A stretch of 5,245 bases of DNA from Rhodospirillales bacterium (GCA_030622775.1 JAUXFS010000178.1:1-5245); one strand, 5' to 3'; counted from the first letter of the stretch, positions 1 to 5,245 are shown. Numbers and translations are program-made. Notes: generated by a model from the sequence alone, not told the origin.

Positions 1-3
1 CCG

Positions 4-225
4 ATGCAAAGCACCGTCACCAACCTGATCCATCCCCTGCGGTGGGCGATCCGCCGCCGCCGGTTCACCTTCGTCGACATCGTCGACGTGGCTTTCAGCT
101 GGATCGAGGCGGCCCGACAACGCCGTCAACTCGCCACCCTCGACGACCGGATGCTCGGCGATATCGGCTTCACCCGGGCCGACGTCGAGCGCGAAACCAG
201 CCGCCCGTTCTGGGACGTTTCATAG
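4..225 (+). CDS. DUF1127 (YjiS-like) small protein
   Basis: This 73-residue protein ends in a DUF1127 domain at about residues 33-70. The visible core is WIEAARQRRQLATLDDRMLG followed by DIGFTRADVERE and the closing SRPFW, which is the family's usual arginine-rich helix plus the 'L-D-D-R-M-L-x-D-I-G' segment. The N-terminal 30 residues are basic (RRRR at 17-20). There is no signal peptide or membrane segment, so it should be cytoplasmic. DUF1127 proteins are common in alphaproteobacteria, and some have been linked to RNA binding and stress or metabolic regulation; the role here is unknown. The ATG at 4 gives a normal family length, but only three bases precede it, so neither the ribosome binding site nor an earlier in-frame start can be judged. 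The domain assignment is firm; the start is probable. Confidence 0.85.
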   Translation: MQSTVTNLIHPLRWAIRRRRFTFVDIVDVAFSWIEAARQRRQLATLDDRMLGDIGFTRADVERETSRPFWDVS

Positions 226-272
226 CGCTGTCCGCAAGGCCTTCCTGACAGGCTCAGGACCCGTCGGGGGAT

Positions 273-288
273 CGGCCGTTACCGGCCG
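273..288. other. GC-rich hairpin after the DUF1127 gene
   Basis: CGGCCG (273-278), a 4-base loop TTAC and CGGCCG (283-288) form a 6-bp all-GC stem 47 bases past the DUF1127 stop. No T-tract follows on either strand. It may help end the upstream transcript or stabilise its 3' end, but it is not a canonical intrinsic terminator, and such stems are frequent by chance in GC-rich DNA. Confidence 0.3.
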
Positions 289-321
289 CGGTCGACGCCG
301 CCGTCATCGCCCGCACGGACG

Positions 322-350
322 TTGATGACTGCAAATATATCGCTATCGAT
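322..350 (+). promoter_or_regulatory. AT-rich patch, possible weak promoter
   Basis: The stretch 332-350 is the only clearly AT-rich patch in the 226-535 gap. TTGATG (322-327) and TATCGA (344-349) are spaced by 16 bases and resemble a weak sigma-70 promoter; the -10 matches only 3 of 6 consensus positions. It lies just upstream of the antitoxin-like remnant starting at 366 and could once have driven it, or could contribute a leader for the stress protein gene. This rests on composition and loose consensus only. Confidence 0.25.
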
Positions 351-365
351 GAAGTCTACCGTACC

Positions 366-471
366 ATGGGCGGGATGGTGATCCGCAACATCGAGGAAGC
401 CGTGATCGATACTCTGGGCCGCCGCGTCGGCGTTCGGCCGCGATGTTGATTTTTTGCAGGCGCGAAGCTAG
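366..471 (+). pseudogene. Frameshifted remnant of an RHH (FitA/VapB-like) antitoxin
   Basis: From the ATG at 366 the first frame reads MGGMVIRNIEEAVIDTLGRR and then VGVRPRC before a TGA at 447-449, only 27 residues. The start resembles the ribbon-helix-helix N-terminus of FitA/VapB-type antitoxins, whose usual form is M-x-x-[VIL]-x-[VI]-R-N-[LI]-[DE]-[DE]-x-V-x-x-x-L-x-x-R-A. After the first break, the frame starting with GCG at 424 continues the same family pattern: ASAFGRDVD, comparable to the usual 'A-A-x-x-G-R-S-[LV]-E', then FLQARS and a TAG at 469-471. Joining the two with a 2-base loss (or 1-base gain) near 420-426 gives LGRRASAFGRDVD, a plausible ancestral reading. The C-terminal toxin-binding tail is missing and no PIN-domain toxin follows before the stress protein. 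The similarity is by eye over about 30 residues, so this is a moderate-confidence remnant. The alternative is chance coding resemblance. Confidence 0.45.
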
Positions 472-519
472 GGTTCGGCGGTGACGTCCCGGCACCGTGT
501 CCAAGGCGTCCGTCAGCCA

Positions 520-527
520 GGGGGAAG
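520..527 (+). promoter_or_regulatory. Ribosome binding site fixing the stress protein start
   Basis: GGGGGAAG at 520-527 lies 8 bases before the ATG at 536. The in-frame GTG at 497 has no comparable purine-rich sequence in front of it and would add 13 residues that do not fit the family start, so the ATG at 536 is preferred. Confidence 0.65.
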
Positions 528-535
528 ACCGAGTT

Positions 536-1351
536 ATGCCGACCAAATGCATCGTCGTTCACATGTCCGATGATCCGCGCCACCTGCCGCGACTGCAGCT
601 GGCGGTCGATCTGACCGCGCGGTTCGACGGCCACCTCAACGTGGTCTATGCCAAGCAGCGCGCCGACTTTCCTGCCGGAATGATCGGCCGCGCCGCCTCG
701 CTGGCCCATCTGGAGGACGCCGAGGAGGAGGAGCACGAGCATGTGGTCGCGATCAAGGGGGAGGTCGACGAGATCTGCGCCGGGCTCCGTTCCTGGGAAT
801 GGCACGAGGAGCATGGGGCAGTCGAAAAGCTGGTCGGCCGCTGGGCGCACCTCTCCGATCTCCTCGTCTTCGAGCAGGCGCCGCACGCCCACGTCGAGGA
901 CGACGTCATCCTCCACGACTCCGACCACATGGTGATGTCGGCGGGGAGTCCGATGCTGTTGGTCCCGGCGATGTGGGAGCGGGGACCGGTCGGCAACCGG
1001 GTGATGATCGCCTGGAAGAATGGGCGCGAGGCGATCGGCGCGGTGCGCGGGGCGCTTGCGTTCCTGCGCGAGGCCGAGAAGGTGTTCGTTTTCACTTACG
1101 ACAGCGAGCATTTTGCCGACCCGCCGGGTAGCGACCTGGTCGACTATCTCGGGTATCATGGGATCAAGGCGGAGCTCTGCGGGTCGACCGAGAAGGCCGG
1201 CAAGCCGATCCTGCGAGCGGTCAAGGACAACGACTGCGATCTGCTGGTGATGGGGGCCTACGCCCACTCGCGGTTGCGGGCGCTGTTCGTCGGCGGCGCC
1301 ACCGACTACGTCATGCGCCATGCCACCGTGCCGGTGCTGATGCGGCACTGA
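536..1351 (+). CDS. Tandem-domain universal stress protein (UspA superfamily)
   Basis: This 271-residue protein starts directly at the first Usp beta strand (MPTKCIVVHMSDD) and contains two Usp folds. The N-terminal half (about 1-140) is divergent, with an acidic, histidine-bearing stretch EDAEEEEHEH, and ends in the typical SAGSPMLLVP strand. The C-terminal half (about 150-271) is more canonical: GNRVMIAWKNGREAIGAVRG, DLLVMGAYAHSRLRALFVGG, then TVPVLM. The nucleotide-binding motif G-2x-G-9x-G-[ST] is imperfect: G240, A243 in place of the second glycine, G253, then G254 instead of Ser/Thr. ATP binding is therefore uncertain. No signal peptide or membrane segment is seen, so it is probably cytoplasmic. 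Usp proteins accumulate under stress and growth arrest; the specific partner is unknown. It is a single gene, convergent with the antiporter gene, with a good Shine-Dalgarno at 520-527. Confidence 0.88.
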   Translation: MPTKCIVVHMSDDPRHLPRLQLAVDLTARFDGHLNVVYAKQRADFPAGMIGRAASLAHLEDAEEEEHEHVVAIKGEVDEICAGLRSWEWHEEHGAVEKLVGRWAHLSDLLVFEQAPHAHVEDDVILHDSDHMVMSAGSPMLLVPAMWERGPVGNRVMIAWKNGREAIGAVRGALAFLREAEKVFVFTYDSEHFADPPGSDLVDYLGYHGIKAELCGSTEKAGKPILRAVKDNDCDLLVMGAYAHSRLRALFVGGATDYVMRHATVPVLMRH

Positions 1352-1370
1352 CGGTCCGCTGGCGGTAATG

Positions 1371-1402
1371 GAAAAGGGGCGCTCCTGAGGGGATGCGCCC
1401 CT
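1371..1402 (-). terminator. Intrinsic terminator of the antiporter gene (convergent junction)
   Basis: AGGGGCGC (1375-1382) pairs perfectly with GCGCCCCT (1395-1402) around a 12-base loop. On the - strand the stem runs into TTTTC (complement of GAAAA at 1371-1375), which makes an intrinsic terminator 14 bases past the antiporter stop. On the + strand no T-tract follows, but the same stem could still slow transcripts from the stress protein gene. A competing stem, GAGGGG (1387-1392) with CCCCTC (1398-1403), overlaps it. Confidence 0.7.
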
Positions 1403-1415
1403 CGTGATCACGCCG

Positions 1416-2864
1416 TCACAGGAAGAACACCACCGTCACCAGCGCGAAGATCGGCAGCAGAATCAGCCCCGACCACGCCAGGTAGCCGAAGAAGCTCGGC
1501 ATCCGGACGCCGGCGGACTCGGCGATCGCCTTGACCATGAAGTTGGGGGCGTTGCCGATGTAGCTGTTGGCGCCCATGAACACCGCGCCGGCCGAGATCG
1601 CCAGGAGCGTGCCCGACAGCGGCCCCATCAGTTGCTCGGCGTCGCCGCCGGCGGCGTTGAAGAACACCAGATAGGTCGGGGCGTTGTCGAGGAAGCTCGA
1701 CAGGATGCCGGTCAGCCAGAAGTACATGACGTTCAGCGGCTCGCCGGCCTCGTCGGTGACGGCGCCGATGACGGCGGAAAGCGCGCCGTGTTCGCCGGCC
1801 TTGAGGATGGCGATCACCGGAACGATGGTGACGAAAATCCCGGCGAACAGCTTCGCCACTTCGAGGATCGGATGCCAGTTGAAGTCGTTGGCGGCGCGGT
1901 GCTCACGGTCGGTGAACTGCCACGAGACCCAGGTGATGAGCAGGAGCAGCAGGTCGCGAGCGGCGTTCTGGATCTCGACCTGAACATGGAAGACGTCGAA
2001 ACTGATGCCCGGTTTCCAGGTGCCGCTCAGCAACACCGCGCCGACGATGCACCCCAAAAGGCCGACATTGGCCCAGCCGTTGATGGCGATCTTGGTCTTT
2101 TCGCCGGTCGCCGGCGGCAGGCCGCCCTCCTTGCGATAGAGGAGGGTGTCCATGACGTAGAAGATGACGAGCAGACACACCGCTACCAGCAGCATCGGCA
2201 GAAACACATGGACCGTCGGCCAGAAGAAGCTGACGCCCTTGAGGAAGCCGAGGAATAGCGGCGGGTCGCCCAGCGGGGTTAGCGCGCCGCCGACGTTGCT
2301 GACCAGGAAGATGAAGAAAATGATCACGTGGACCTTGTGCCGGCGATCCTTGTTCGCCCGCATCACCGGCCGGATCAGCAGCATCGATGCGCCGGTGGTG
2401 CCGGCCCAGCTGGCGATCATCGTGCCGCCGGCGAGAAACGCGGTGTTGCTCAACGGCGAGCCCCGGAAGTTGCCGGCGAAGTGGATCCCGCCGGCGACGG
2501 TGAACAGCGCCAGCAACAGGATGATGAACGGAAGGTATTCGAGCAGCGCCAGATGGAGGACTTCGAACAGGGTCAGCTCCCAGCCGAACAGCAGCAGAAA
2601 CGGCCAGAGCACGATCACCACCCAGAAGGCCGAGACGTTGCCGAAGTTGTGCTCCCAGAAGTGCGGCGCCACCAGCGGGAAGACGGCGATGGAAAGCAGC
2701 ATTCCGGCGAACGGTACGGCCCACAGCAGCCCAAGCGCGGCGCCGTCCAGATGCGGGGCGCCGCCCGTGTGGGCGTCAGCCTGGGCGCCACCGGCGGCGA
2801 GAGCGACCACCGGAAGCAATCCGACCGCGACCGCCGCCGCGACCGCAAGAACCGTCTTGTTCAT
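1416..2864 (-). CDS. nhaD: ArsB/NhaD-type sodium:proton antiporter
   Basis: This 482-residue integral membrane protein of the ion transporter superfamily probably exchanges cytoplasmic Na+ for external H+ across the inner membrane. Family motifs visible are SNVGGALTPLGDPPLFLG (about 187-204), FLDNAPTYLVF (about 391-401) and GNAPNFMVKAIAE (about 436-448), placed in the two halves as expected for the inverted-repeat fold. About 11-13 hydrophobic segments are apparent. The N-terminus MNKTVLAVAAAVAVGLLPVVALA looks like a cleavable signal peptide (ALA, then AGG), followed by a small polar stretch rich in Ala, His and Gly. The ATG at 2864 is chosen because GGGGGA lies 5 bases upstream; the longer reading to 2927 would begin inside an inverted repeat and add an arginine-rich leader. 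It is monocistronic, with its own promoter and terminator. The symbol reflects family resemblance; the ion exchanged is inferred, and other anion or organic-acid carriers share the fold. Confidence 0.82.
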   Translation of the reverse strand: MNKTVLAVAAAVAVGLLPVVALAAGGAQADAHTGGAPHLDGAALGLLWAVPFAGMLLSIAVFPLVAPHFWEHNFGNVSAFWVVIVLWPFLLLFGWELTLFEVLHLALLEYLPFIILLLALFTVAGGIHFAGNFRGSPLSNTAFLAGGTMIASWAGTTGASMLLIRPVMRANKDRRHKVHVIIFFIFLVSNVGGALTPLGDPPLFLGFLKGVSFFWPTVHVFLPMLLVAVCLLVIFYVMDTLLYRKEGGLPPATGEKTKIAINGWANVGLLGCIVGAVLLSGTWKPGISFDVFHVQVEIQNAARDLLLLLITWVSWQFTDREHRAANDFNWHPILEVAKLFAGIFVTIVPVIAILKAGEHGALSAVIGAVTDEAGEPLNVMYFWLTGILSSFLDNAPTYLVFFNAAGGDAEQLMGPLSGTLLAISAGAVFMGANSYIGNAPNFMVKAIAESAGVRMPSFFGYLAWSGLILLPIFALVTVVFFL

Positions 2865-2892
2865 CCCGTTCCCCCTGACCCTTCGCCTTGGA

Positions 2893-2905
2893 CGCGGCGC
2901 CCGCG
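2893..2905 (-). other. Hairpin in the antiporter 5' leader
   Basis: CGCGG and CCGCG form a perfect 5-bp stem with a 3-base loop inside the roughly 60-base predicted leader of the antiporter mRNA, between the palindrome at 2914-2930 and the Shine-Dalgarno. I do not see a recognisable consensus for a known ion-sensing riboswitch, and a stem this short can arise by chance in GC-rich sequence. Confidence 0.25.
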
Positions 2906-2913
2906 ACTGGCCG

Positions 2914-2930
2914 ATTGTGCAACGCACAAT
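2914..2930. promoter_or_regulatory. Perfect inverted repeat, probable operator for the antiporter gene
   Basis: ATTGTGC, spacer AAC, then GCACAAT is a perfect 7-3-7 inverted repeat. It begins directly after the predicted -10 element of the antiporter promoter and covers the expected transcription start, the classical position for a repressor site. Its AT/GC mix stands out from the GC-rich surroundings. The cognate regulator is not in the window and I cannot name it. If transcribed, it would also fold as a 7-bp hairpin at the 5' end of the mRNA. Confidence 0.6.
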
Positions 2931-2959
2931 GTTATAGCGGCATCTTCCGGAGGGGGCAA
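2931..2959 (-). promoter_or_regulatory. Sigma-70-type promoter of the antiporter gene
   Basis: On the - strand TTGCCC (2959-2954) and TATAAC (2936-2931) are separated by exactly 17 bases. They match the sigma-70 consensus at 4 of 6 and 5 of 6 positions. Transcription would start near 2924, giving a leader of about 60 bases before the ATG at 2864. The location between the binding-protein stop and the antiporter start is right for an independent promoter. Confidence 0.6.
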
Positions 2960-2977
2960 ATCCAGAGGGCGCACCGG

Positions 2978-3000
2978 GTCGCGCGGATCAGCGCCGCGAC
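2978..3000 (-). terminator. Possible factor-assisted terminator hairpin of the ABC operon
   Basis: GTCGCG (2978-2983) pairs with CGCGAC (2995-3000) around an 11-base loop that can add one more pair with a bulge. It starts 8 bases past the binding-protein stop, where the ABC transporter operon should end. No T-tract follows on the - strand, so it is at best a weak or Rho-assisted terminator. Confidence 0.35.
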
Positions 3001-3008
3001 GCTCGGCA

Positions 3009-4007
3009 TCAGCCGCCGGCCGACTTCCGCCCTTGCGGTCGAGCGGGTTCCCATGGCGAGGGCAGCTGGACCGCGTAGGTGCCGACCGGCACGGTTTCCT
3101 TGATCATCCCGCGCTCTTTGAGGAACGCGGCGAAGCGGGCGTAGCGGGCGCGGTCGAGCGCCGCCGGGCGGAGCGCGAAGCGGGGGAGGGTATCGCGCCA
3201 GGCGCGGCGGTTGAGCTCGTCGTTCAAGGCCGGATAGGCGCCGACGAACGCCTTCCAGCTTTCGTCGGGATGGTTGATCAGAAACTGCACGCCGCGCTCG
3301 AGCGCATCAAGGAACGATCGCAATCGTTTGTCGTCCAGGCGGTCCCTGTGGGCGATGACGATCAGTTCGTCGTAGGCCGGAACACCGTGCTCCTCCGGAA
3401 AGAACGCTCGCCCCGGTTTGTCGTGGAGATCCATCTGGTTCAGCTCGAAGTTCCTGTAGGCGCCGATGACGGCGTCGACCTGACCGGAGATGATCGCCGG
3501 GGAGAGGGAGAAATTGACGTTGACGAGAGTCACGTCGGTGAGCTTAAGGCCATGCTTGGCCAGCATCGCGCCAAGCACCGCGTCCTCGAAACCGCCGACA
3601 GAGAATCCTACTTTGCGCCCCTTCAGGTCGGCGACCGAGTGTACGGGGCCATCCTTCAGCACCACTAAGGAGGTCAGCGGAGTCGCCACCAGCGTTCCGA
3701 CGCGAACGAGCGGCAGGTCCGCGGCCACCTGCAGGTGAAGCTGTGGCTGATAGGAGATGGCCAGATCGGCCTTCCCGGCGGCGACCAGCTTGGGCGGGTC
3801 GTTGGGATCGGCCGGCGCGATCAGCTCCACCTCCAGCCCCGCGTCGGCAAAGAACCCCTTTTCGCGGGCAACGATCAGTGGGGCGTGGTCGGGGTTGACG
3901 AACCAGTCGAGGATGACCGTCAGCTTCTCCGCCGCCGAGACGGGTGAGCCGTCGAGCAGCAAGGCGATCAGGATGGGCAGCAATCCAAAACCAATGTGTT
4001 TTCTCAT
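3009..4007 (-). CDS. thiY: ThiY-like ABC transporter substrate-binding protein (thiamine pyrimidine precursor)
   Basis: This 332-residue periplasmic binding protein of the NMT1/THI5-like family starts with a signal peptide (basic MRKH, hydrophobic core, VSA before AEK at about residue 25). No lipobox cysteine is present, so it should be soluble in the periplasm. The mature protein opens with LTVILDWFVNPDHAPLIVAR, the 'LDW-x-x-N-x-x-H' start of the ThiY/THI5 group, followed by PPKLVAAGKADLAISYQPQL, DLKGRKVGFSVGG and VDAVIGAYRNFELNQMDL. Relatives of this kind are annotated as hydroxymethylpyrimidine or formylaminopyrimidine binding proteins that feed thiamine synthesis; the exact ligand is inferred. 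It is the last gene of the ATPase-permease-binding protein operon. A longer in-frame reading to 4307 is rejected because it would run inside the permease gene and lacks the signal peptide start. The C-terminal tail WEPARPQGRKSAGG looks like a variable extension. Confidence 0.78.
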   Translation of the reverse strand: MRKHIGFGLLPILIALLLDGSPVSAAEKLTVILDWFVNPDHAPLIVAREKGFFADAGLEVELIAPADPNDPPKLVAAGKADLAISYQPQLHLQVAADLPLVRVGTLVATPLTSLVVLKDGPVHSVADLKGRKVGFSVGGFEDAVLGAMLAKHGLKLTDVTLVNVNFSLSPAIISGQVDAVIGAYRNFELNQMDLHDKPGRAFFPEEHGVPAYDELIVIAHRDRLDDKRLRSFLDALERGVQFLINHPDESWKAFVGAYPALNDELNRRAWRDTLPRFALRPAALDRARYARFAAFLKERGMIKETVPVGTYAVQLPSPWEPARPQGRKSAGG

Positions 4008-4018
4008 ATCGGTCCTCA
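4008..4018 (-). promoter_or_regulatory. Shine-Dalgarno overlapping the permease stop codon
   Basis: On the - strand the permease stop TGA (4018-4016) is part of TGAGGA, whose GAGGA lies 5 bases before the binding-protein ATG at 4007. Ribosomes ending the permease therefore sit on the initiation site of the next gene, which favours coupled translation. Confidence 0.65.
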
Positions 4019-4774
4019 ATCCTCGGTCGGGGAGGTGTCGGGTTGCCAGCGCAGCGCCCGGCGCAGCAATCCATCGACGGAGAAGTACAGCGTCACCGCA
4101 AGGAATGCGAGCGTGGCCAAGGCCGCGAACATGACGTCCACCTGCATCCGGGCGTTGGCGTGAAGCATCAGATAACCGAGGCCGGCGCTCGACCCCACCC
4201 ATTCGCCGACCACCGCGCCGATCGGTGCGACGGCGGTGGCGACGCGAAGCCCGGAGGCAAGCGCGGGCAGGGCGGCGGGGATCCGAACGTGCCGCAACAC
4301 CGCCCAACGGCCGGCGTTCATGGTTCTGGCCAGATCGAGCCAGCCGGGATCAGTCCGCCGCAGGCCGTCGTGAAACGCCGTTGTCACCGGGAAATAGATG
4401 ATCAGCGTCGCCATTGCCACCTTCGACGCCATGCCGTATCCCAGCCACAGCACCAGCATCGGCGCCAGGGCGAAGACCGGAACGGCCTGGCTGACCACCA
4501 GGACCGGCAGCAGCCATCGGCGGGCGGGCCTGAAATAGGCCATGGTCATCGCGCTTAGACACCCGAGCGCGGTACCGAGGACCAGTCCCAACACTATTTC
4601 GGCGAGAGTCAACGCGGCGTTGTCGAGGATCAGCAGCCAATGCTCCGCCCACGCCGCCGCGACCTTGCCTGGGCCCGGAAGGATGTAGGGGGGAGCGCCG
4701 GTGACGACCACCAGCATCTGCCAAGCGGCAACAAGGCTGGCTAGGACGACAATGGGACGCAGAGGGATCTTCAC
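4016..4774 (-). CDS. thiX: ThiX-like ABC transporter permease (BPD_transp_1 family)
   Basis: This 252-residue inner-membrane permease has about six hydrophobic segments and the cytoplasmic 'EAA' coupling loop at about 147-166, visible as DLARTMNAGRWAVLRHVRIP, followed by ALPALASGLRVA and VVGEWVGSSAGLGYLM. It starts with a short N-terminal helix and PPYILPGPGKV, typical of the SsuC/TauC/ThiX permease group. It should dimerise and form the translocation path for the ligand delivered by the downstream binding protein, powered by the upstream ATPase. The start is GTG at 4774, which overlaps the ATPase stop as GTGA; no strong Shine-Dalgarno precedes it, consistent with coupling. Family membership is firm. 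Substrate assignment depends on the neighbouring binding protein; sequence alone would also fit sulfonate, taurine or nitrate-type permeases. Confidence 0.8.
   Translation of the reverse strand: MKIPLRPIVVLASLVAAWQMLVVVTGAPPYILPGPGKVAAAWAEHWLLILDNAALTLAEIVLGLVLGTALGCLSAMTMAYFRPARRWLLPVLVVSQAVPVFALAPMLVLWLGYGMASKVAMATLIIYFPVTTAFHDGLRRTDPGWLDLARTMNAGRWAVLRHVRIPAALPALASGLRVATAVAPIGAVVGEWVGSSAGLGYLMLHANARMQVDVMFAALATLAFLAVTLYFSVDGLLRRALRWQPDTSPTED
4771..4774 (-). other. GTGA stop-start overlap between ATPase and permease genes
   Basis: The four bases read GTGA on the - strand, with GTG starting the permease and TGA ending the ATPase. Together with the absence of a clear Shine-Dalgarno in the preceding 16 bases, this indicates that the permease depends on termination-reinitiation from the ATPase gene. 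Confidence 0.75.
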
Positions 4775-5245
4775 AATGCGGCTTCGGCGAGACGGCGAAG
4801 CAGATCGCCCTGCAACTCGAGGATCGCCGGATCATCCACGTCCCGCGGCGGGGTTCCGGGCGGTTCGAGGGCGTCGCCAAGGATTGCCGGGCGTCCGGAC
4901 ATCACGTGGATGCGGTGACCGAGCCGGAGGGCCTCGAGCGGATCATGGGTGACCAGCAGCACCGTCCGTCCGCCGAGAAGTCGGGCCGCCAGGTTCTGCA
5001 GGCGCACCCTGGTAATGACGTCCACCGCGGAGAACGGTTCGTCCATCAGAACCACCGGCCGGTCCTCCATCAAGGTGCGGACCAGCGCCGCGCGCTGCCG
5101 CATGCCGCCCGAGAGCGAATCCGGAAGGTCGGCGTCGTTGGCGGCCAGCCCGATGCTCTTCAGGAGGACCAGGGCCCGTTCGCGGCTTGACGAAGGGTCT
5201 GCGTCCCGGCGCAAGCGGCAACCGAGGGTCACGTTGTCGAGGACC
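4771..5245 (-). CDS. thiZ: ThiZ-like ABC transporter ATPase, 5' end cut by the window edge
   Basis: The C-terminal 157 residues of an ABC ATPase are visible. The open frame continues to the window edge as VLDNVTLGCRL, the familiar segment after the Q-loop, so the GTG at 5232 is an internal valine and not a start. In order the fragment shows the signature LSGGMRQRAAL (about visible residues 44-54), Walker B VVLMDEPFSAVD (64-75) with the catalytic glutamate and D-loop, and the switch histidine in VTHDP (100). The Walker A motif and Q-loop lie outside the window. This is the SsuB/TauB/ThiZ-type subunit that hydrolyses ATP on the cytoplasmic face to drive the adjoining permease. Its TGA overlaps the permease GTG by 4 bases. 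No defect is visible in the part seen. Confidence 0.85.
   Translation of the reverse strand, partial: VLDNVTLGCRLRRDADPSSSRERALVLLKSIGLAANDADLPDSLSGGMRQRAALVRTLMEDRPVVLMDEPFSAVDVITRVRLQNLAARLLGGRTVLLVTHDPLEALRLGHRIHVMSGRPAILGDALEPPGTPPRDVDDPAILELQGDLLRRLAEAAL

Noticed and set aside
322..335. FNR/FixK-like box TTGATGACTGCAAA
   Set aside because: Only the left half-site fits well; the right half has two mismatches to TCAA and its distance to the stress protein gene is about 200 bases.
420..455. Hairpin CGCCG-CGT-CGGCG followed by a run of six T as an intrinsic terminator
   Set aside because: The stem ends at 432 and the T-run starts at 450, too far apart for an intrinsic terminator.
447..474. 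Possible promoter TTGATT-N16-TAGGGT upstream of the stress protein gene
   Set aside because: The -10 matches only 3 of 6 consensus positions and the T-run alone explains the -35 similarity. It is too weak to annotate.
356..1411. 351-codon open frame on the - strand over the stress protein gene
   Set aside because: It is antisense to a well-supported Usp gene, its translation is rich in Arg/His/Pro with no family motif, and long antisense frames are expected in GC-rich codon usage.
1404..2258. 284-codon + strand open frame opposite the antiporter gene
   Set aside because: Its composition is Glu/His/Gln/Arg-rich and low in hydrophobic residues, typical of an antisense shadow of a membrane protein gene. 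The antiporter motifs on the - strand are unambiguous.
2328..3668. 446-codon + strand open frame spanning the antiporter start, its promoter and the binding-protein gene
   Set aside because: It crosses two real - strand genes and the regulatory gap between them, shows no domain pattern and has shadow-like composition.
4008..4307. N-terminal extension of the binding-protein frame by 100 codons
   Set aside because: It overlaps the permease gene in another frame, and the ATG at 4007 has a Shine-Dalgarno and begins a clear signal peptide.

Overview
The window is strongly GC-rich with third-position G/C preference in its genes. The DUF1127 small protein, the tandem universal stress protein and the ThiXYZ-type transporter together suggest an alphaproteobacterium, plausibly of the Rhodospirillales. 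That placement is inference from gene style, not from a marker gene.

Layout from left to right. On the + strand lie a DUF1127 small protein (4-225), a 310-base gap, and a two-domain universal stress protein (536-1351). The gap holds a GC-rich hairpin, one AT-rich patch and what looks like a broken ribbon-helix-helix antitoxin gene. The rest is on the - strand. A convergent terminator (about 1371-1402) separates the stress protein from an ArsB/NhaD-type sodium:proton antiporter (1416-2864). The antiporter has its own convincing promoter, with a perfect 7-3-7 inverted repeat over the predicted transcription start. Upstream of it is the end of a three-gene ABC transporter operon, transcribed ATPase (5245-4771, 5' end cut off by the window), permease (4774-4016), periplasmic binding protein (4007-3009). 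These resemble the ThiZ, ThiX and ThiY proteins that import a thiamine pyrimidine precursor.

The three ABC genes work as one machine. The binding protein captures the ligand in the periplasm, the permease forms the channel and the ATPase drives uptake. Their junctions, a 4-base GTGA overlap and a Shine-Dalgarno overlapping a stop codon, point to translational coupling. The antiporter and stress protein fit general ion, pH and stress physiology but share no operon with each other or with the transporter.

I found no clearly novel system. The best items for a second look are the frameshifted antitoxin remnant at 366-471 and the palindromic operator at 2914-2930. No tRNA, rRNA, CRISPR array or insertion sequence is visible.
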